A DNA stretch of 6,694 bases from Bacillota bacterium (lineage in GTDB: Bacteria; Bacillota; Clostridia; DSM-8532): NCBI GenBank assembly GCA_023446675.1, contig JAEXPO010000224.1, positions 1 through 6,694 on the forward strand, read 5' to 3'. Below are positions 6,157 through 6,694 of this stretch, piece by piece. Position 1 is the first letter of the stretch, and every line of letters starts with the position of its first letter. The position numbers and the translations under genes are program-made. A model generated the notes under the pieces. That model had not been told where the DNA came from, ran no database searches, and saw only the letters and a list, made by a program, of their open reading frames with translations.

Positions 6157-6694
6157 TCAACGATTGTATTTGTTCATGACCGCATCCAAGGGACCGCACA
6201 TTAAGGCGGCTGCCGCCATGGCTGCCCGCTCCACCGCGTCATTGACAAGAGGACGCTCCTCCTCCGTATAGCGGCCCAGTACATAGGACGCCAGATCCAT
6301 ATAAGCCGGAGGCTTCCCGATACCGATGCGTATGCGGGGGAAATCGTCCTGGCGCAAATGGTAAATAATTGAGCGCATCCCGTTATGGGTGCCTGCGCTG
6401 CCGCTGGGACGGATTCGGATTTTACCTACCTCAAGGTCAATATCATCGTAAAGAACCACAAGGCAGGTAACAGGAACTTTATAATAGGAAAGTATTTCCG
6501 AAAGAGCTTCACCGCTGTTGTTCATATAGGTTTGAGGCTTTACAAGCATGACCTTTTCGCCCTGTATAACGCCTTCGCCTATCAGGGACTTGTGTCTGGG
6601 TTTAAAATTAACGATTCCATATTTGGCTGCCAGAAAGTCCAGGGCATCAAAGCCTGCGTTATGGCGTGTTCTTTCATATTGAGAGCCCATGTTG
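6157..6694 (-). CDS. pth: Peptidyl-tRNA hydrolase, N-terminus cut by the window edge
   Basis: Pth cleaves peptidyl-tRNA released by ribosomes that drop off during translation, freeing tRNA for reuse in the cytoplasm. About 178 codons are visible. The ATG at 6690 is internal: the frame continues upstream with Asn (AAC), giving N-M-G-S-Q-Y-E-R-T-R-H-N-A-G-F, the conserved block that normally follows about ten N-terminal residues. Counting from that Met, active-site equivalents of E. coli Pth are the preceding Asn (N10), H10 (H20), N57 in TYMNNSG (N68), D82 in LYDDIDL (D93) and N103 in GTHNGMRS (N114). All are present. The Pro usual after the first Asn (GNPG) is Met here. The C-terminus (AVMNKYNR) is ordinary. 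It precedes mfd by 10 bases, a common pairing in Firmicutes. The true start, promoter and upstream neighbour lie outside the window. Confidence 0.98.
   Translation of the reverse strand, partial: NMGSQYERTRHNAGFDALDFLAAKYGIVNFKPRHKSLIGEGVIQGEKVMLVKPQTYMNNSGEALSEILSYYKVPVTCLVVLYDDIDLEVGKIRIRPSGSAGTHNGMRSIIYHLRQDDFPRIRIGIGKPPAYMDLASYVLGRYTEEERPLVNDAVERAAMAAAALMCGPLDAVMNKYNR

Overview
This window reads as ordinary chromosome from an endospore-forming, low-to-mid-GC Firmicute, most likely an anaerobic Clostridia of the Lachnospiraceae type. The evidence is the start of a spoIIIA sporulation operon, Gram-positive-style AGGAGG/GAGGG ribosome-binding sites, and the order pth, mfd, peptidyl-prolyl-isomerase-like protein. 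The taxonomic guess is inference from gene content and protein style, not from a marker search.

All genes lie on the minus strand, so transcription runs from high to low coordinates. First comes the 3' part of pth (peptidyl-tRNA hydrolase, cut at its N-terminus by the window edge). It is followed after 10 bases by mfd (transcription-repair coupling factor, 1170 aa, complete). After a 70-base gap with a good sigma-A-type promoter comes a membrane-anchored foldase-like protein of the SurA/PrsA type, whose parvulin domain looks degenerate. A strong intrinsic terminator (16-bp perfect stem followed by six T) closes this group.

Beyond the terminator, after a leader of about 130 bases, the sporulation module begins. 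It consists of spoIIIAA (secretion-type ATPase), which overlaps the start of spoIIIAB; only the first 78 codons of spoIIIAB are in the window. The first module is housekeeping: translation recycling, DNA repair linked to stalled RNA polymerase, and protein folding outside the membrane. The second powers the SpoIIIA-SpoIIQ channel between mother cell and forespore. The terminator implies separate regulation of the two.

I found no mobile elements, RNA genes, CRISPR arrays or defence systems, and no convincing new system. The points worth a second look are the long spoIIIAA/spoIIIAB overlap with an apparent SpoIIIAA tail extension, two competing spoIIIAA starts, the promoter with a tandem imperfect repeat in front of the foldase-like gene, and the degenerate parvulin domain.
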